A stretch of 8,633 bases of DNA, from positions 1-8,633 of the forward strand of contig PUNU01000100.1 of the NCBI GenBank assembly GCA_003551865.1, in the 5' to 3' direction. Within the stretch, counting starts at the first letter, position 1. Each line of letters begins with the position of its first letter. The notes beneath the pieces were generated by a model. That model had not been told where the DNA came from and searched no databases. It saw only the letters and a program-made list of their open reading frames with translations. This DNA comes from Syntrophomonadaceae bacterium. GTDB taxonomy: Bacteria > Bacillota_D > Dethiobacteria > DTU022. A program made the translations under genes and the position numbers. Shown here piece after piece: positions 1-6,367 of the stretch.

Positions 1-453
1 ACCACAATCGGCTCATCTGAGAACCATAAGATGGTTTTGGAGAATCCCGATAAAATTTCCAACACCGTTCTGAACAAGGGCCTTGATTCGGGAACCGCTT
101 ATGAGATATTGTCTATTGACGTTGCCGATGTTGATGTGGGCAAAAATATTGGGGCCCAACTGCAGACAGACCAGGCCGAAGCGGACAAACGTATAGCCCA
201 GGCTAAAGCCGAGGAACGCCGGGCTATGGCCGTGGCCAAGGAACAGGAAATGCAGGCCTCGGTCCAGGAGATGAGGGCCAAAGTTGTTGAAGCGGAAGCG
301 GAGGTACCACGGGCCATGTCCCAGGCCCTGAGAGAAGGCAAGCTGGGTGTAATGGATTACTATCAGATGAAAAATGTCATGGCCGACACGGACATGCGCG
401 AGAGCATAAGCAAGCTTGGCCCACAGGAACAGCAGGAAGACGAGAACGAATAG
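1..453 (+). CDS. floA: Flotillin-like protein FloA, C-terminal part (5' truncated by window edge)
   Basis: Frame 1 is open from the first base, so about 150 C-terminal residues of a protein usually near 330 aa are visible. The N-terminal membrane hairpin and most of the SPFH domain lie outside the window. Clear family signatures are [20 protein letters not shown], then the alanine/glutamate-rich coiled coil ([31 protein letters not shown]), then [10 protein letters not shown] and an acidic tail. From family knowledge, FloA is a bacterial flotillin that forms membrane microdomain assemblies and affects membrane fluidity and the activity of membrane protein complexes. It ends in TAG, and the next gene starts 15 bases later behind its own ribosome binding site, so the two are probably co-transcribed. 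The internal ATG at base 31 lies inside a conserved stretch and is not a real start. Confidence 0.95.
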   Translation, partial: TTIGSSENHKMVLENPDKISNTVLNKGLDSGTAYEILSIDVADVDVGKNIGAQLQTDQAEADKRIAQAKAEERRAMAVAKEQEMQASVQEMRAKVVEAEAEVPRAMSQALREGKLGVMDYYQMKNVMADTDMRESISKLGPQEQQEDENE

Positions 454-468
454 CGGGAGGCTTCCTAC

Positions 469-876
469 ATGGAAGGCATAATTTTTTTATTTATCATCAT
501 TATCGCATTTAACCTGCTTAATGCCCTGATAAAGGCATTAAGAGGAGAGCAGGGAGATCGAAGAACAGACCTCTCTGCAGGCAAAAAAAGCCCGACGGCC
601 GGTGAAGTCAAAGATATATGGGAAGAAGAAACTTCCCGCTTCCAGGCCAAAAAGCCAAAAAGTGCGGCCGCCGATCGAGAATCCGATGATGAAGAAAGTT
701 TAGAATATGCGGGGGCGGAAGATGTGTATGCTGCTGCCCCACCGCTTGAAAGCAGGGAGCCTTCGGAGGTGGCAGCCAACCTAAAGCAGATGTTAAATCG
801 AAAAGAGTCGCTGGCCGCCGCCATAATTGTCCATGAAATTCTTAAACCTCCACCGGCAGTGCGCAGGAGAAGGTAG
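469..876 (+). CDS. Small single-pass membrane protein of unknown function in the floA operon
   Basis: This 135-aa protein is not assigned to a named family. Residues 3-20 (GIIFLFIIIIAFNLLNAL) form one strongly hydrophobic segment. A basic patch (KALRGEQGDRR) follows, then a charged, low-complexity and probably disordered middle (about 25-105), an amphipathic stretch with LKQMLNRKESLAAAIIVHEIL (about 105-126), and a tail with PPP and a basic end RRRR. The start is ATG 469, preceded by GGGAGG at 455-460 at good spacing and only 15 bases after floA. The layout (N-terminal anchor, disordered linker, C-terminal EIL..PP..R motif) resembles small proteins I associate with floA neighbourhoods in Clostridia; that is memory, not a search. 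A role as a FloA partner or membrane adaptor is inference from position only. The opposite-strand frame over the same bases looks like a shadow. Confidence 0.8.
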   Translation: MEGIIFLFIIIIAFNLLNALIKALRGEQGDRRTDLSAGKKSPTAGEVKDIWEEETSRFQAKKPKSAAADRESDDEESLEYAGAEDVYAAAPPLESREPSEVAANLKQMLNRKESLAAAIIVHEILKPPPAVRRRR

Positions 877-913
877 GGGACCAGGCTGTTTGCATAACGG
901 GGGCTAATTTTAA

Positions 914-1810
914 ATGCTCAAAGATCAGTACTGGAGCGGTTTAACCGCAGGCGAACTGCAGTCAAGCGATGTTTCAATCCTGGGAGTACCTTTTGACGGG
1001 GCGGTAAGCGGTTCCCGGGGAGCAGCGTGTGCTCCCGACCAAATCAGGGAGCTATCAAAAAAGATGTCACCCTTTTCCGAGGAGGGTCTTGATTTAAGGG
1101 ACCTGACTTTGTTTGATCAGGGCAATGTACCGCCTGACCTGGACTGGGAGCGTTATTTTGACACCGTTTACCGGCAGGCGTTCAGGCTTCTTTCCGCCGC
1201 CGGGTTTTCGCTTTTTTTGGGAGGAGACCACTCGGTTACCATACCTCTTGCCGGGGCTTTTTGCGATCGATACAAAACCGAACCTGTGGGCATGATACAC
1301 CTTGATTCCCACTGCGATCTGATGGATCAATATGAGGGGCACCGCTGGTCTCACGCCTGTCCGCAGCGCCGTTTCCTTGAACACGACAATGCTTCACCGG
1401 AAAAACTGGTTATGCTTGGCATGCGCAATTATGAAAAGGAAGAACTGGATTTTTTAAAGCAAACCCCGGCCATTACCGTGATCGGTTCCCGGCAGTTTTA
1501 CCACAAAGGGCATAACGCCGCCCTGGAGCAAATTATTAATGCCCTGCGCGGGATTGAGACCGTTTACCTTTCTCTTGATATCGATATACTGGATCCGGCT
1601 TATGCCCCGGGCACCGGCACTCCGGAAGGAGGAGGACTTACCACCAGGGAAGCAATTGAAATAGTGCGTGCAGTCCTGGCTGAGTTGCCGGTTAAAGCTA
1701 TGGATATCGTTGAAGTTGCTCCACCTCTCGACCACTCCAATATCACTTCACGGTCTGCCCTGAAAATAATTTATGAAGTATTCGCCGGCCTGGTGTTAAA
1801 GAAGCAGTAA
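914..1810 (+). CDS. speB: Ureohydrolase, agmatinase/arginase family
   Basis: The 298 aa cover a full-length ureohydrolase. These Mn2+-dependent enzymes cleave a guanidino group, releasing urea; agmatinase makes putrescine from agmatine. All metal-ligand motifs are visible: GGDHS (His106), DSHCD (Asp131, His133, Asp135) and SLDIDILDPAYAPGTGTPE (Asp222, Asp224). The N-terminal ILGVPFDGAVSGSRGAACAP and C-terminal MDIVEVAPPLDHSNITSRSA are also typical. The canonical DAHxD reads DSHCD here, and the usual SHGT.FR loop reads SHACPQRR, so the exact substrate (agmatine, arginine, guanidinobutyrate or another guanidine) is uncertain. The ATG at 914 has a G-rich site (CGGGGG, 898-903) about 10 bases upstream. 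No spermidine synthase or arginine decarboxylase is in the window to fix the pathway. The gene sits 37 bases after the small membrane protein gene and may be read from the same transcript. The symbol is given by family, not by proven activity. Confidence 0.85.
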   Translation: MLKDQYWSGLTAGELQSSDVSILGVPFDGAVSGSRGAACAPDQIRELSKKMSPFSEEGLDLRDLTLFDQGNVPPDLDWERYFDTVYRQAFRLLSAAGFSLFLGGDHSVTIPLAGAFCDRYKTEPVGMIHLDSHCDLMDQYEGHRWSHACPQRRFLEHDNASPEKLVMLGMRNYEKEELDFLKQTPAITVIGSRQFYHKGHNAALEQIINALRGIETVYLSLDIDILDPAYAPGTGTPEGGGLTTREAIEIVRAVLAELPVKAMDIVEVAPPLDHSNITSRSALKIIYEVFAGLVLKKQ

Positions 1811-1833
1811 TGCTGCCTGCCGGATTTCGCTGC

Positions 1834-1852
1834 GGCCGGGCATGCGCCGGTC
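1834..1852 (+). other. GC-rich hairpin after the ureohydrolase gene
   Basis: GGCCGG (1834-1839) can pair with CCGGTC (1847-1852) around a 7-base loop, giving six pairs including one G-T. It lies 24 bases after the stop codon. No T-run follows, so this is at best a weak or factor-dependent transcript end. Confidence 0.3.
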
Positions 1853-1902
1853 ATGATTTGGCATAAATACCCCTTGTAATGGTAAAATATATGAGCAAAG
1901 GA

Positions 1903-1929
1903 CCGGCAGGTAATTATTAATCTTGCCGG
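1903..1929 (+). promoter_or_regulatory. Hairpin overlapping the -35 region before phoH
   Basis: CCGGCAGG (1903-1910) pairs with CTTGCCGG (1922-1929) over eight positions with one G-T, around an AT-rich 11-base loop. No T-run follows, which argues against an intrinsic terminator. The right arm contains the proposed -35 hexamer, so it could be an operator-like dyad or simply the end of upstream transcription. The sequence CCTGCCGG at 1816-1823 is a further exact complement of the left arm. Confidence 0.35.
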
Positions 1930-1950
1930 GGGTGTATTTCAGGTTATAAT
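1923..1950 (+). promoter_or_regulatory. Sigma-A-type promoter for the phoH-pgpH-ybeY-dgkA operon
   Basis: TTGCCG at 1923-1928 and a perfect TATAAT at 1945-1950 are separated by 16 bp. This is the best housekeeping promoter I see in the window. It lies in the only intergenic gap before phoH and would give a leader of about 55-60 bases. The -35 matches consensus at 4 of 6 positions. Confidence 0.65.
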
Positions 1951-2015
1951 GTAATTAAATACAATATGCCGAATTACAACTCTGTTTTGCAATAAATGAA
2001 GGGAGAATTGACTTA

Positions 2016-3005
2016 TTGGCTGAAAAAACTGGCAGCCGCACGGTGCTTCTGGCAAGCGGTGACGAGGCGGTTCAGTTGCTTGGAAAGCACGACCGCCATT
2101 TTAGCCTTATTGAAGACAAATTCGATGTGCGCCTGATTCCGAAAGGTCATGAGTTGATTATCGAGGGAGCGCCCGAAGATGTAGAAAAAATATACAAAAT
2201 GTTTCAGGAACTGCTTGCACACATTCGCAAAGGGCACCTGCTAACCGGCCGCGAATTTGAATATGCCCTTAAGTTAACCGGTGAGGGCGAAGTGAGCTCC
2301 ATTCGTTCCCTTTTCAGCGACCTGGTTTTGATTACTCCCCGCGGCAAGCAGATACGCCCGAAAACGATCGGGCAAAAACGCTACCTGGAATCAATTCGCT
2401 GCCATGATGTGGTCCTTTCCATAGGACCCGCCGGTACAGGCAAAACCTACCTTGCCCTCGCTATGGCTGTTGATGCATTGAAGAACAAGCAGGTTCAGCG
2501 TTTGATTTTAACCCGGCCGGCGGTGGAAGCGGGCGAGCATTTGGGCTTTTTACCCGGAGACTTTCAGGAAAAAGTGGACCCTTACCTGCGGCCGATTTAT
2601 GACGGCTTGTACGATCTTCTGGGAGTGGATAACTTTCAGAAATACCGGGAAAAAGGAATTATCGAGATTGCTCCCCTGGCCTACATGCGCGGCCGCACCC
2701 TCGACGATTCATTTGTCATCCTGGACGAGGGACAAAACTCTACTTCAGAGCAGATGAAAATGTTCTTGACCCGGCTGGGTTTCGGCTCTAAAGCGGTAAT
2801 CACCGGGGATATAACCCAGATAGATCTTCCCCGCGGCCGTTTTTCCGGCCTTGTCGAGGCCAAAGATATACTTTACGGAATCGAGGGCATTGATCTGGTT
2901 TACCTGACTGAAAAAGATGTGGTGAGGCATCCCCTGGTTCAAAGCATTATAAAAGCTTATGAAGCCCATGAAAACTCCAGGGAAAGGGATAAACATGAAG
3001 AATAG
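2016..3005 (+). CDS. phoH: PhoH-family ATPase (PhoH-like protein)
   Basis: This 329-aa protein has the usual length and order for the family. A KH-like N-terminal region (about 8-70, with LIPKGHELIIEG) is followed by an RNA helicase-like P-loop ATPase domain. Walker A is GPAGTGKT at 137-144. Walker B with its extension is FVILDEGQN at 233-241, and a sensor-like VITGDITQIDLP starts at 261. PhoH proteins are cytoplasmic ATPases that in Firmicutes sit beside ybeY and are linked to RNA metabolism; the exact activity is poorly defined. The start is TTG 2016: AAGGGAG at 1999-2005 is the only good ribosome binding site, and no ATG occurs in frame before the conserved N-terminus. The stop overlaps the start of pgpH by 11 bases. 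Expression probably comes from the promoter at 1923-1950. Confidence 0.93.
   Translation: MAEKTGSRTVLLASGDEAVQLLGKHDRHFSLIEDKFDVRLIPKGHELIIEGAPEDVEKIYKMFQELLAHIRKGHLLTGREFEYALKLTGEGEVSSIRSLFSDLVLITPRGKQIRPKTIGQKRYLESIRCHDVVLSIGPAGTGKTYLALAMAVDALKNKQVQRLILTRPAVEAGEHLGFLPGDFQEKVDPYLRPIYDGLYDLLGVDNFQKYREKGIIEIAPLAYMRGRTLDDSFVILDEGQNSTSEQMKMFLTRLGFGSKAVITGDITQIDLPRGRFSGLVEAKDILYGIEGIDLVYLTEKDVVRHPLVQSIIKAYEAHENSRERDKHEE
2983..2988 (+). promoter_or_regulatory. Ribosome binding site that decides the pgpH start
   Basis: AAAGGG lies six bases before ATG 2995. The longer in-frame ATG at 2959 has no purine-rich site upstream and lies deeper inside phoH, so 2995 is preferred. Confidence 0.7.
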
Positions 3006-5151
3006 ATTAAATTTAGAAAAATTCTTAAGCCGTTTTGGGCCACTTAAAGAAAATATACGCCTGCAGAAAATCGTCCTGGTGGCAGTTCTATTTGTCACTG
3101 TTTATTTACTGCTGGTATTGGTCAGCATACCGGCCCGTTTGGATATCGCAGTGGGCAGGCCTAGCCCGGAAACCATCTTTGCGCACCGGGATGAAATTGA
3201 TTCGAAAGCGACCGAACAGCTGCGAGAAGAAGCGGCAGAAGAAGTGGAGGAGGTATATGATTACGACCCGCAGGTGCTTGAAAATGCCCTCGATGAAATT
3301 GGTATTTTTTTCGACCAGGTTGTCAAGTTAAATGAAGAATTTGAAGAAATAGATGAAAGCGAGGAAATAGATGAAGCTGAGGAGGAGGCAATTACAAGAG
3401 AAGAAAAGCTGGAAAAAATGCAGGACCTCCTTCCTGAGGAATTGCCCGACGAAACGGTTGCTGCACTCATCACCGACGAGAGAACTCTGCGGAACCTGCA
3501 GGAGCGGATCAATAACTCCGTAAGTGAAGTTTTTGAGCAGGGAATCAAAGAAGACGAAAAAGAACAGGCCCGGGAGAAGCTGGAAGAACAGGTAGCACTT
3601 TATCCGGTTAGCACCGAACTGAAAAGCATTGCCGAAGCTTTAGCTGTGCCGCTGATCGAGACAAACAAGCATTTTAATGAAGAGGCAACAGAGGAGAAAC
3701 GGGAAATGGCCCGCGAGGAGGTCGAACCGGTAGTTATCCTTCGCAATACCCTTATTGTCAGCGAAGGTGAACCGGTCAGCGAGCACCAGTACTCCCAGCT
3801 TGAAGATTTGGGCTTAATTCGGGGTCAGCAGGTGGATTATCCCGCTTACACCGGTCTCTTTCTGCTTCTTGCTATTCTCTTTGTTCTTGTAGGCATATAT
3901 ATGTCGATATTTGTAAGGGAAGTTTTTACCAGCCCCAGGCTGCTTTCACTGATGGGGCTGGTTTTTGTCATAACCCTCGTGTTTTGTGTCGCGGCTACAT
4001 ATTTTTCAGGTTTCTTGATACCCGTGGCGATTGGCGTAATCCTGATAACGGTGATGTTTGGTTACAAGCTGGCCTTGATAATAAACCTGGTCCTGGCCTT
4101 GATGGTCGGCCTGATCACCGGCGGTGAGTATTCCTTTATTGTGGTGGCCCTGGCCGGTGGTTTAGTTTCGATTTATGCAGTTACCAGGCTTAGTCAGCGC
4201 AGTGACCTGGCCCGGGCCGGGTTCTATGTTTCTGTAACCAATGCCGTGGCTGTTGCCGCAATCTATCTTTTCTTCGGCAATGTCAGCCTCGAATATGAAT
4301 CACTGATTAATTTCGGTTACAGCATGGCTGCCGGGGTCGGCAACGGCATTTTTTCGTCTATAGTGGCCATTGGTTTGCTGCCTTACATGGAAAGTTTTTT
4401 CGGTGTAACCACGGCTATTACTCTGTTGGAATTGTCCAATCCCAACCATCCCCTCCAGCGTGAAATGCTCCTCAAAGCGCCGGGCACCTACTACCACAGT
4501 ATAATGGTATCAAATTTAGCCGAAGCTGCTGCAGAAACGGTTCAGGCCGACGCTCTTTTGACCAGGGTGGGGGCCTACTATCACGATATAGGCAAGTTAA
4601 AGCGCCCTTACTTTTTTTCCGAAAACCAGCTTTCCGGGGAAAACCCGCACAACAAGCTGTCACCCAACTTAAGTGCGCTGATTATCGGGGCCCATCCGAA
4701 GGACGGGGTAGAAATTGGCAGAGAGCACCGGCTGCCGGAAGCAATAATCGATATTGCCGCCCAGCACCACGGTACCAGTATGATCTCCTTTTTCTATCAA
4801 AAGGCCCAGGAAAGCAACTACAGGGAAGAAGTATTACCCGAAAAATTCCGCTATGAGGGACCTAAGCCGCAGACCAAGGAAGCGGCGATTATTATGTTGG
4901 CCGATGCCGTCGAAGCCGGGGTCCGTTCCCTTTCCAGGCCTTCCAGTAACCGGGTGGAGACGCTGGTTCGCCGCATTAGCAAGGAAAAGCTCGATGACGG
5001 TCAGCTCGATCAGAGTGATTTGACTCTAAAAGATCTTGATCAAATTGCCGAAGCTTTTGTCTATATCATGTCCGGCATGTATCATTCCCGGATTGAATAT
5101 CCGGAAAAAGAGCTCAAAGCCGAGCTACAAAGGAACAGTGCAGCCAAATGA
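2995..5151 (+). CDS. pgpH: Cyclic-di-AMP phosphodiesterase PgpH, 7TM-HD family (YqfF)
   Basis: The 718 aa match the family's usual length of about 700. Order: cytoplasmic N-terminus, first membrane helix (about 26-45), large extracytoplasmic domain (about 46-285), a multi-helix membrane block (about 286-465), then a cytoplasmic HD domain. The HD metal-site residues are all present: His501 (TYYHSIM), His530-Asp531 (YYHDIGKLKRP), His567 (GAHP), His591-His592 (AQHHG) and Asp637 (LADAVEAG). From family knowledge, PgpH hydrolyses c-di-AMP to pApA, lowering a second messenger that controls potassium, osmotic balance and wall stress. The extracytoplasmic domain is unusually acidic at 113-145, a Glu/Asp-rich run that may be a lineage-specific expansion. 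The gene overlaps phoH by 11 bases and ybeY by 4, which indicates translational coupling. Confidence 0.93.
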   Translation: MKNRLNLEKFLSRFGPLKENIRLQKIVLVAVLFVTVYLLLVLVSIPARLDIAVGRPSPETIFAHRDEIDSKATEQLREEAAEEVEEVYDYDPQVLENALDEIGIFFDQVVKLNEEFEEIDESEEIDEAEEEAITREEKLEKMQDLLPEELPDETVAALITDERTLRNLQERINNSVSEVFEQGIKEDEKEQAREKLEEQVALYPVSTELKSIAEALAVPLIETNKHFNEEATEEKREMAREEVEPVVILRNTLIVSEGEPVSEHQYSQLEDLGLIRGQQVDYPAYTGLFLLLAILFVLVGIYMSIFVREVFTSPRLLSLMGLVFVITLVFCVAATYFSGFLIPVAIGVILITVMFGYKLALIINLVLALMVGLITGGEYSFIVVALAGGLVSIYAVTRLSQRSDLARAGFYVSVTNAVAVAAIYLFFGNVSLEYESLINFGYSMAAGVGNGIFSSIVAIGLLPYMESFFGVTTAITLLELSNPNHPLQREMLLKAPGTYYHSIMVSNLAEAAAETVQADALLTRVGAYYHDIGKLKRPYFFSENQLSGENPHNKLSPNLSALIIGAHPKDGVEIGREHRLPEAIIDIAAQHHGTSMISFFYQKAQESNYREEVLPEKFRYEGPKPQTKEAAIIMLADAVEAGVRSLSRPSSNRVETLVRRISKEKLDDGQLDQSDLTLKDLDQIAEAFVYIMSGMYHSRIEYPEKELKAELQRNSAAK

Positions 5152-5630
5152 GTGTTCTTCTAAATTGTTTATCAAAAGAAATAGTTTTCTCGGAGACTTT
5201 TACTGACCGGCTTACGGCGTTAATTGATCGCCTGCTGGCGGAACAGGGCTTCCACGAGGGCGAAGTAGGCATAATATTGGCCGACGACAGTTATCTGCAT
5301 GCCTTGAACCGCAAGTACAGGGGCAGGGATGCTCCCACCGATGTCCTGTCTTTTTGCTTTCTTGAAGAGGAATATAATGGTAATAATGTTGATGGGTGCG
5401 AATTTGCCGTTGGTGATATCTACATTTCTGTTGATCGGGCCTGTGAACAGGCAGAGCAGGCCGGTCACTCTCTGGAAAAGGAAGTTGCCCTGCTTGCCGT
5501 TCACGGCTTACTTCATCTGCTTGGCTATGATCATGAGCAGGATGATGATGCCCGGTTGATGAGAAAAAAAGAACTGGAACTGTTAAAGGAGATGGGGCAG
5601 GGTACTTTCGGAGGAGAAAAAGATGAATAA
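5148..5630 (+). CDS. ybeY: Endoribonuclease YbeY (rRNA maturation factor)
   Basis: This 160-aa protein carries the diagnostic zinc motif HGLLHLLGYDH, with His119, His123 and His129 as ligands. The conserved upstream signature (LNRKYRGRDAPTDVLSF at about 53-69) and GDIYIS at 89-94 are also present. YbeY is a cytoplasmic metal-dependent endoribonuclease needed for maturation of the 16S rRNA 3' end and for 70S ribosome quality control. The start ATG overlaps the pgpH stop as ATGA. An AAGGA site lies rather far upstream (about 13 bases), so coupling to pgpH termination probably helps. The 3' end overlaps dgkA by eight bases. A short insertion, EEEYNGNNVDGCE (73-85), precedes GDIYIS, a region that varies in this family. 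Confidence 0.95.
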   Translation: MSVLLNCLSKEIVFSETFTDRLTALIDRLLAEQGFHEGEVGIILADDSYLHALNRKYRGRDAPTDVLSFCFLEEEYNGNNVDGCEFAVGDIYISVDRACEQAEQAGHSLEKEVALLAVHGLLHLLGYDHEQDDDARLMRKKELELLKEMGQGTFGGEKDE

Positions 5631-6000
5631 GATCGGAAGCAGTCTAAGGAGTGCCTGCTACGGGCTGGGCTACTGTTTTGCCACCCAGCGCAACATGGCT
5701 ATACACACTGTAATTGCTGCAGTTGTGCTGTTTGTGGGACTGCTTCTGGGGGTTTCTTTAACCGGGATGCTGTTTTTACTTACCGCGGCAGCGGCAGTCC
5801 TGATTGCCGAGGCGTTTAATACCGCGGTGGAGCAAACCATCGATCTTTATACAAAAGAGCGCAGCCAGCTGGCTCATACAGCTAAAAATGTCGCCGCCGG
5901 AGCGGTTTTACTTGCCTCGATCTTTGCGGTTTTAGTCGGGCTGTTTGTTCTTGGTCCTCCCTTGTGGCGAATATTTAAAGCATTGTTATTTACCGCATAG
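5623..6000 (+). CDS. dgkA: Undecaprenol kinase / diacylglycerol kinase-type integral membrane protein
   Basis: The 125 aa give a small three-helix membrane protein of the DgkA family: helices at about 29-45, 47-64 and 91-112 follow an amphipathic N-terminus. Key motifs are RNMAIHT (23-29), the active-site helix AEAFNTAVEQTIDL (62-75, with Glu63, Asn66, Glu70 and Asp74) and AKNVAAGAVLL (87-97). In Gram-positive bacteria this family phosphorylates undecaprenol to feed the lipid carrier pool for wall synthesis, rather than mainly diacylglycerol; the substrate is inferred from lineage. GGAGG at 5610-5614 lies eight bases before the ATG, and the gene overlaps the end of ybeY by eight bases, so it is the last gene of this tight operon. 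Family members often have ELINTA where this one has EAFNTA, a mild variation. Confidence 0.92.
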   Translation: MNKIGSSLRSACYGLGYCFATQRNMAIHTVIAAVVLFVGLLLGVSLTGMLFLLTAAAAVLIAEAFNTAVEQTIDLYTKERSQLAHTAKNVAAGAVLLASIFAVLVGLFVLGPPLWRIFKALLFTA

Positions 6001-6060
6001 AGTTTTCCCGGTTCGTAACTACTCAGCCTATTGTCCTTGTTGAATGAAAAGCGGCCCCAT

Positions 6061-6081
6061 GGGGACGGTTCGAACGTCCCC
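6061..6081. repeat. Near-perfect palindrome inside the MITE-like element
   Basis: GGGGACG (6061-6067) pairs with CGTCCCC (6075-6081). The loop contains TTCGAA, so the whole is a palindrome apart from one extra G. GGGGACGGTT-type palindromes recur between genes in some Clostridia, from memory. No T-run follows it. Confidence 0.6.
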
Positions 6082-6115
6082 ACTAATCTGGGTTCTGATC
6101 TCTGATTTCTATTAT

Positions 6116-6137
6116 GGGAGACGGTGGAACCGTCCCC
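6116..6137. repeat. Second GGGGACGGT-type hairpin inside the MITE-like element
   Basis: GGG-GACGGT (6116-6125, with one bulged A) pairs with ACCGTCCCC (6129-6137), giving nine pairs around a GGA loop. The arm sequence is the same family as the palindrome at 6061-6081. Confidence 0.55.
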
Positions 6138-6215
6138 TGTGGCTTAGCGGGTTATACCTGAGTAGTTACTCCGGTTAAATGTTTTTTAGTTATTCAGGCG
6201 GTGGGTGATCCGGAT

Positions 6216-6326
6216 ATGTTGATCGGCGGTTTGAAAATAATGATCATCGAACTTGAAGCGAGGTGCGGCCCTGATTTTGAAATCAACCATTCCGGGTTCA
6301 TAAAACTGTCGGCTGAAGAAGTGTGA
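6216..6326 (+). CDS. Candidate 36-aa micro-protein upstream of the deaminase gene
   Basis: An open frame starts at ATG 6216 (or GTG 6201) and ends at TGA 6324-6326. It begins MLIGGLKIMIIELEARC and ends GFIKLSAEEV, which looks coding-like in composition (hydrophobic/charged alternation, normal codon use) but is not recognised. Upstream, GTGGGTGATC at 6201-6210 matches the extended Shine-Dalgarno GGAGGTGATC at 8 of 10 positions at suitable spacing. It lies 42 bases before the Cdd-TrmO start, so it could be a real small gene, a leader peptide or the remnant of a longer gene cut by the adjacent MITE. The evidence is only the frame and the ribosome binding site. Confidence 0.3.
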   Translation: MLIGGLKIMIIELEARCGPDFEINHSGFIKLSAEEV

Positions 6327-6337
6327 GGATCGGCCGG

Positions 6338-6358
6338 CCCGGTTAATCTTTTTCCGGG
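6338..6358 (+). promoter_or_regulatory. Possible hairpin masking the ribosome binding site of the Cdd-TrmO gene
   Basis: CCCGG (6338-6342) can pair with CCGGG (6354-6358), which runs into the GGGGG Shine-Dalgarno block just before ATG 6368. The stem is only five pairs with a pyrimidine-rich loop, so any effect on translation is speculative. Confidence 0.25.
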
Positions 6359-6367
6359 GGTGTAACA

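Larger units (their letters stand above)
6008..6176. mobile_element. MITE-like element with 12-bp terminal inverted repeats and 6-bp flanking direct repeats
   Basis: GTAACTACTCAG at 6015-6026 is the exact reverse complement of CTGAGTAGTTAC at 6158-6169. Just outside, CCGGTT occurs as a direct repeat at 6008-6013 and 6171-6176, one base away from each inverted repeat, as expected for a target-site duplication. The interior (about 155 bp) has no convincing ORF but two internal hairpins. These features together suggest a short non-autonomous transposable element inserted between dgkA and the cytidine deaminase gene. The family is not identified. Confidence 0.65.

Noticed and set aside
465..824. 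Minus-strand 119-codon frame opposite the small membrane protein gene
   Set aside because: The plus-strand frame has a strong ribosome binding site, a membrane helix and operon context; the minus frame is serine/alanine-rich with no supporting signal.
2959..2994. Longer pgpH start at ATG 2959
   Set aside because: No ribosome binding site precedes it and it extends the overlap with phoH to 47 bases; ATG 2995 has AAAGGG at correct spacing.
6061..6137. The GGGGAC/GTCCCC hairpins as intrinsic terminators of the dgkA operon
   Set aside because: Neither is followed by a T-run, and both lie inside the element bounded by inverted repeats.
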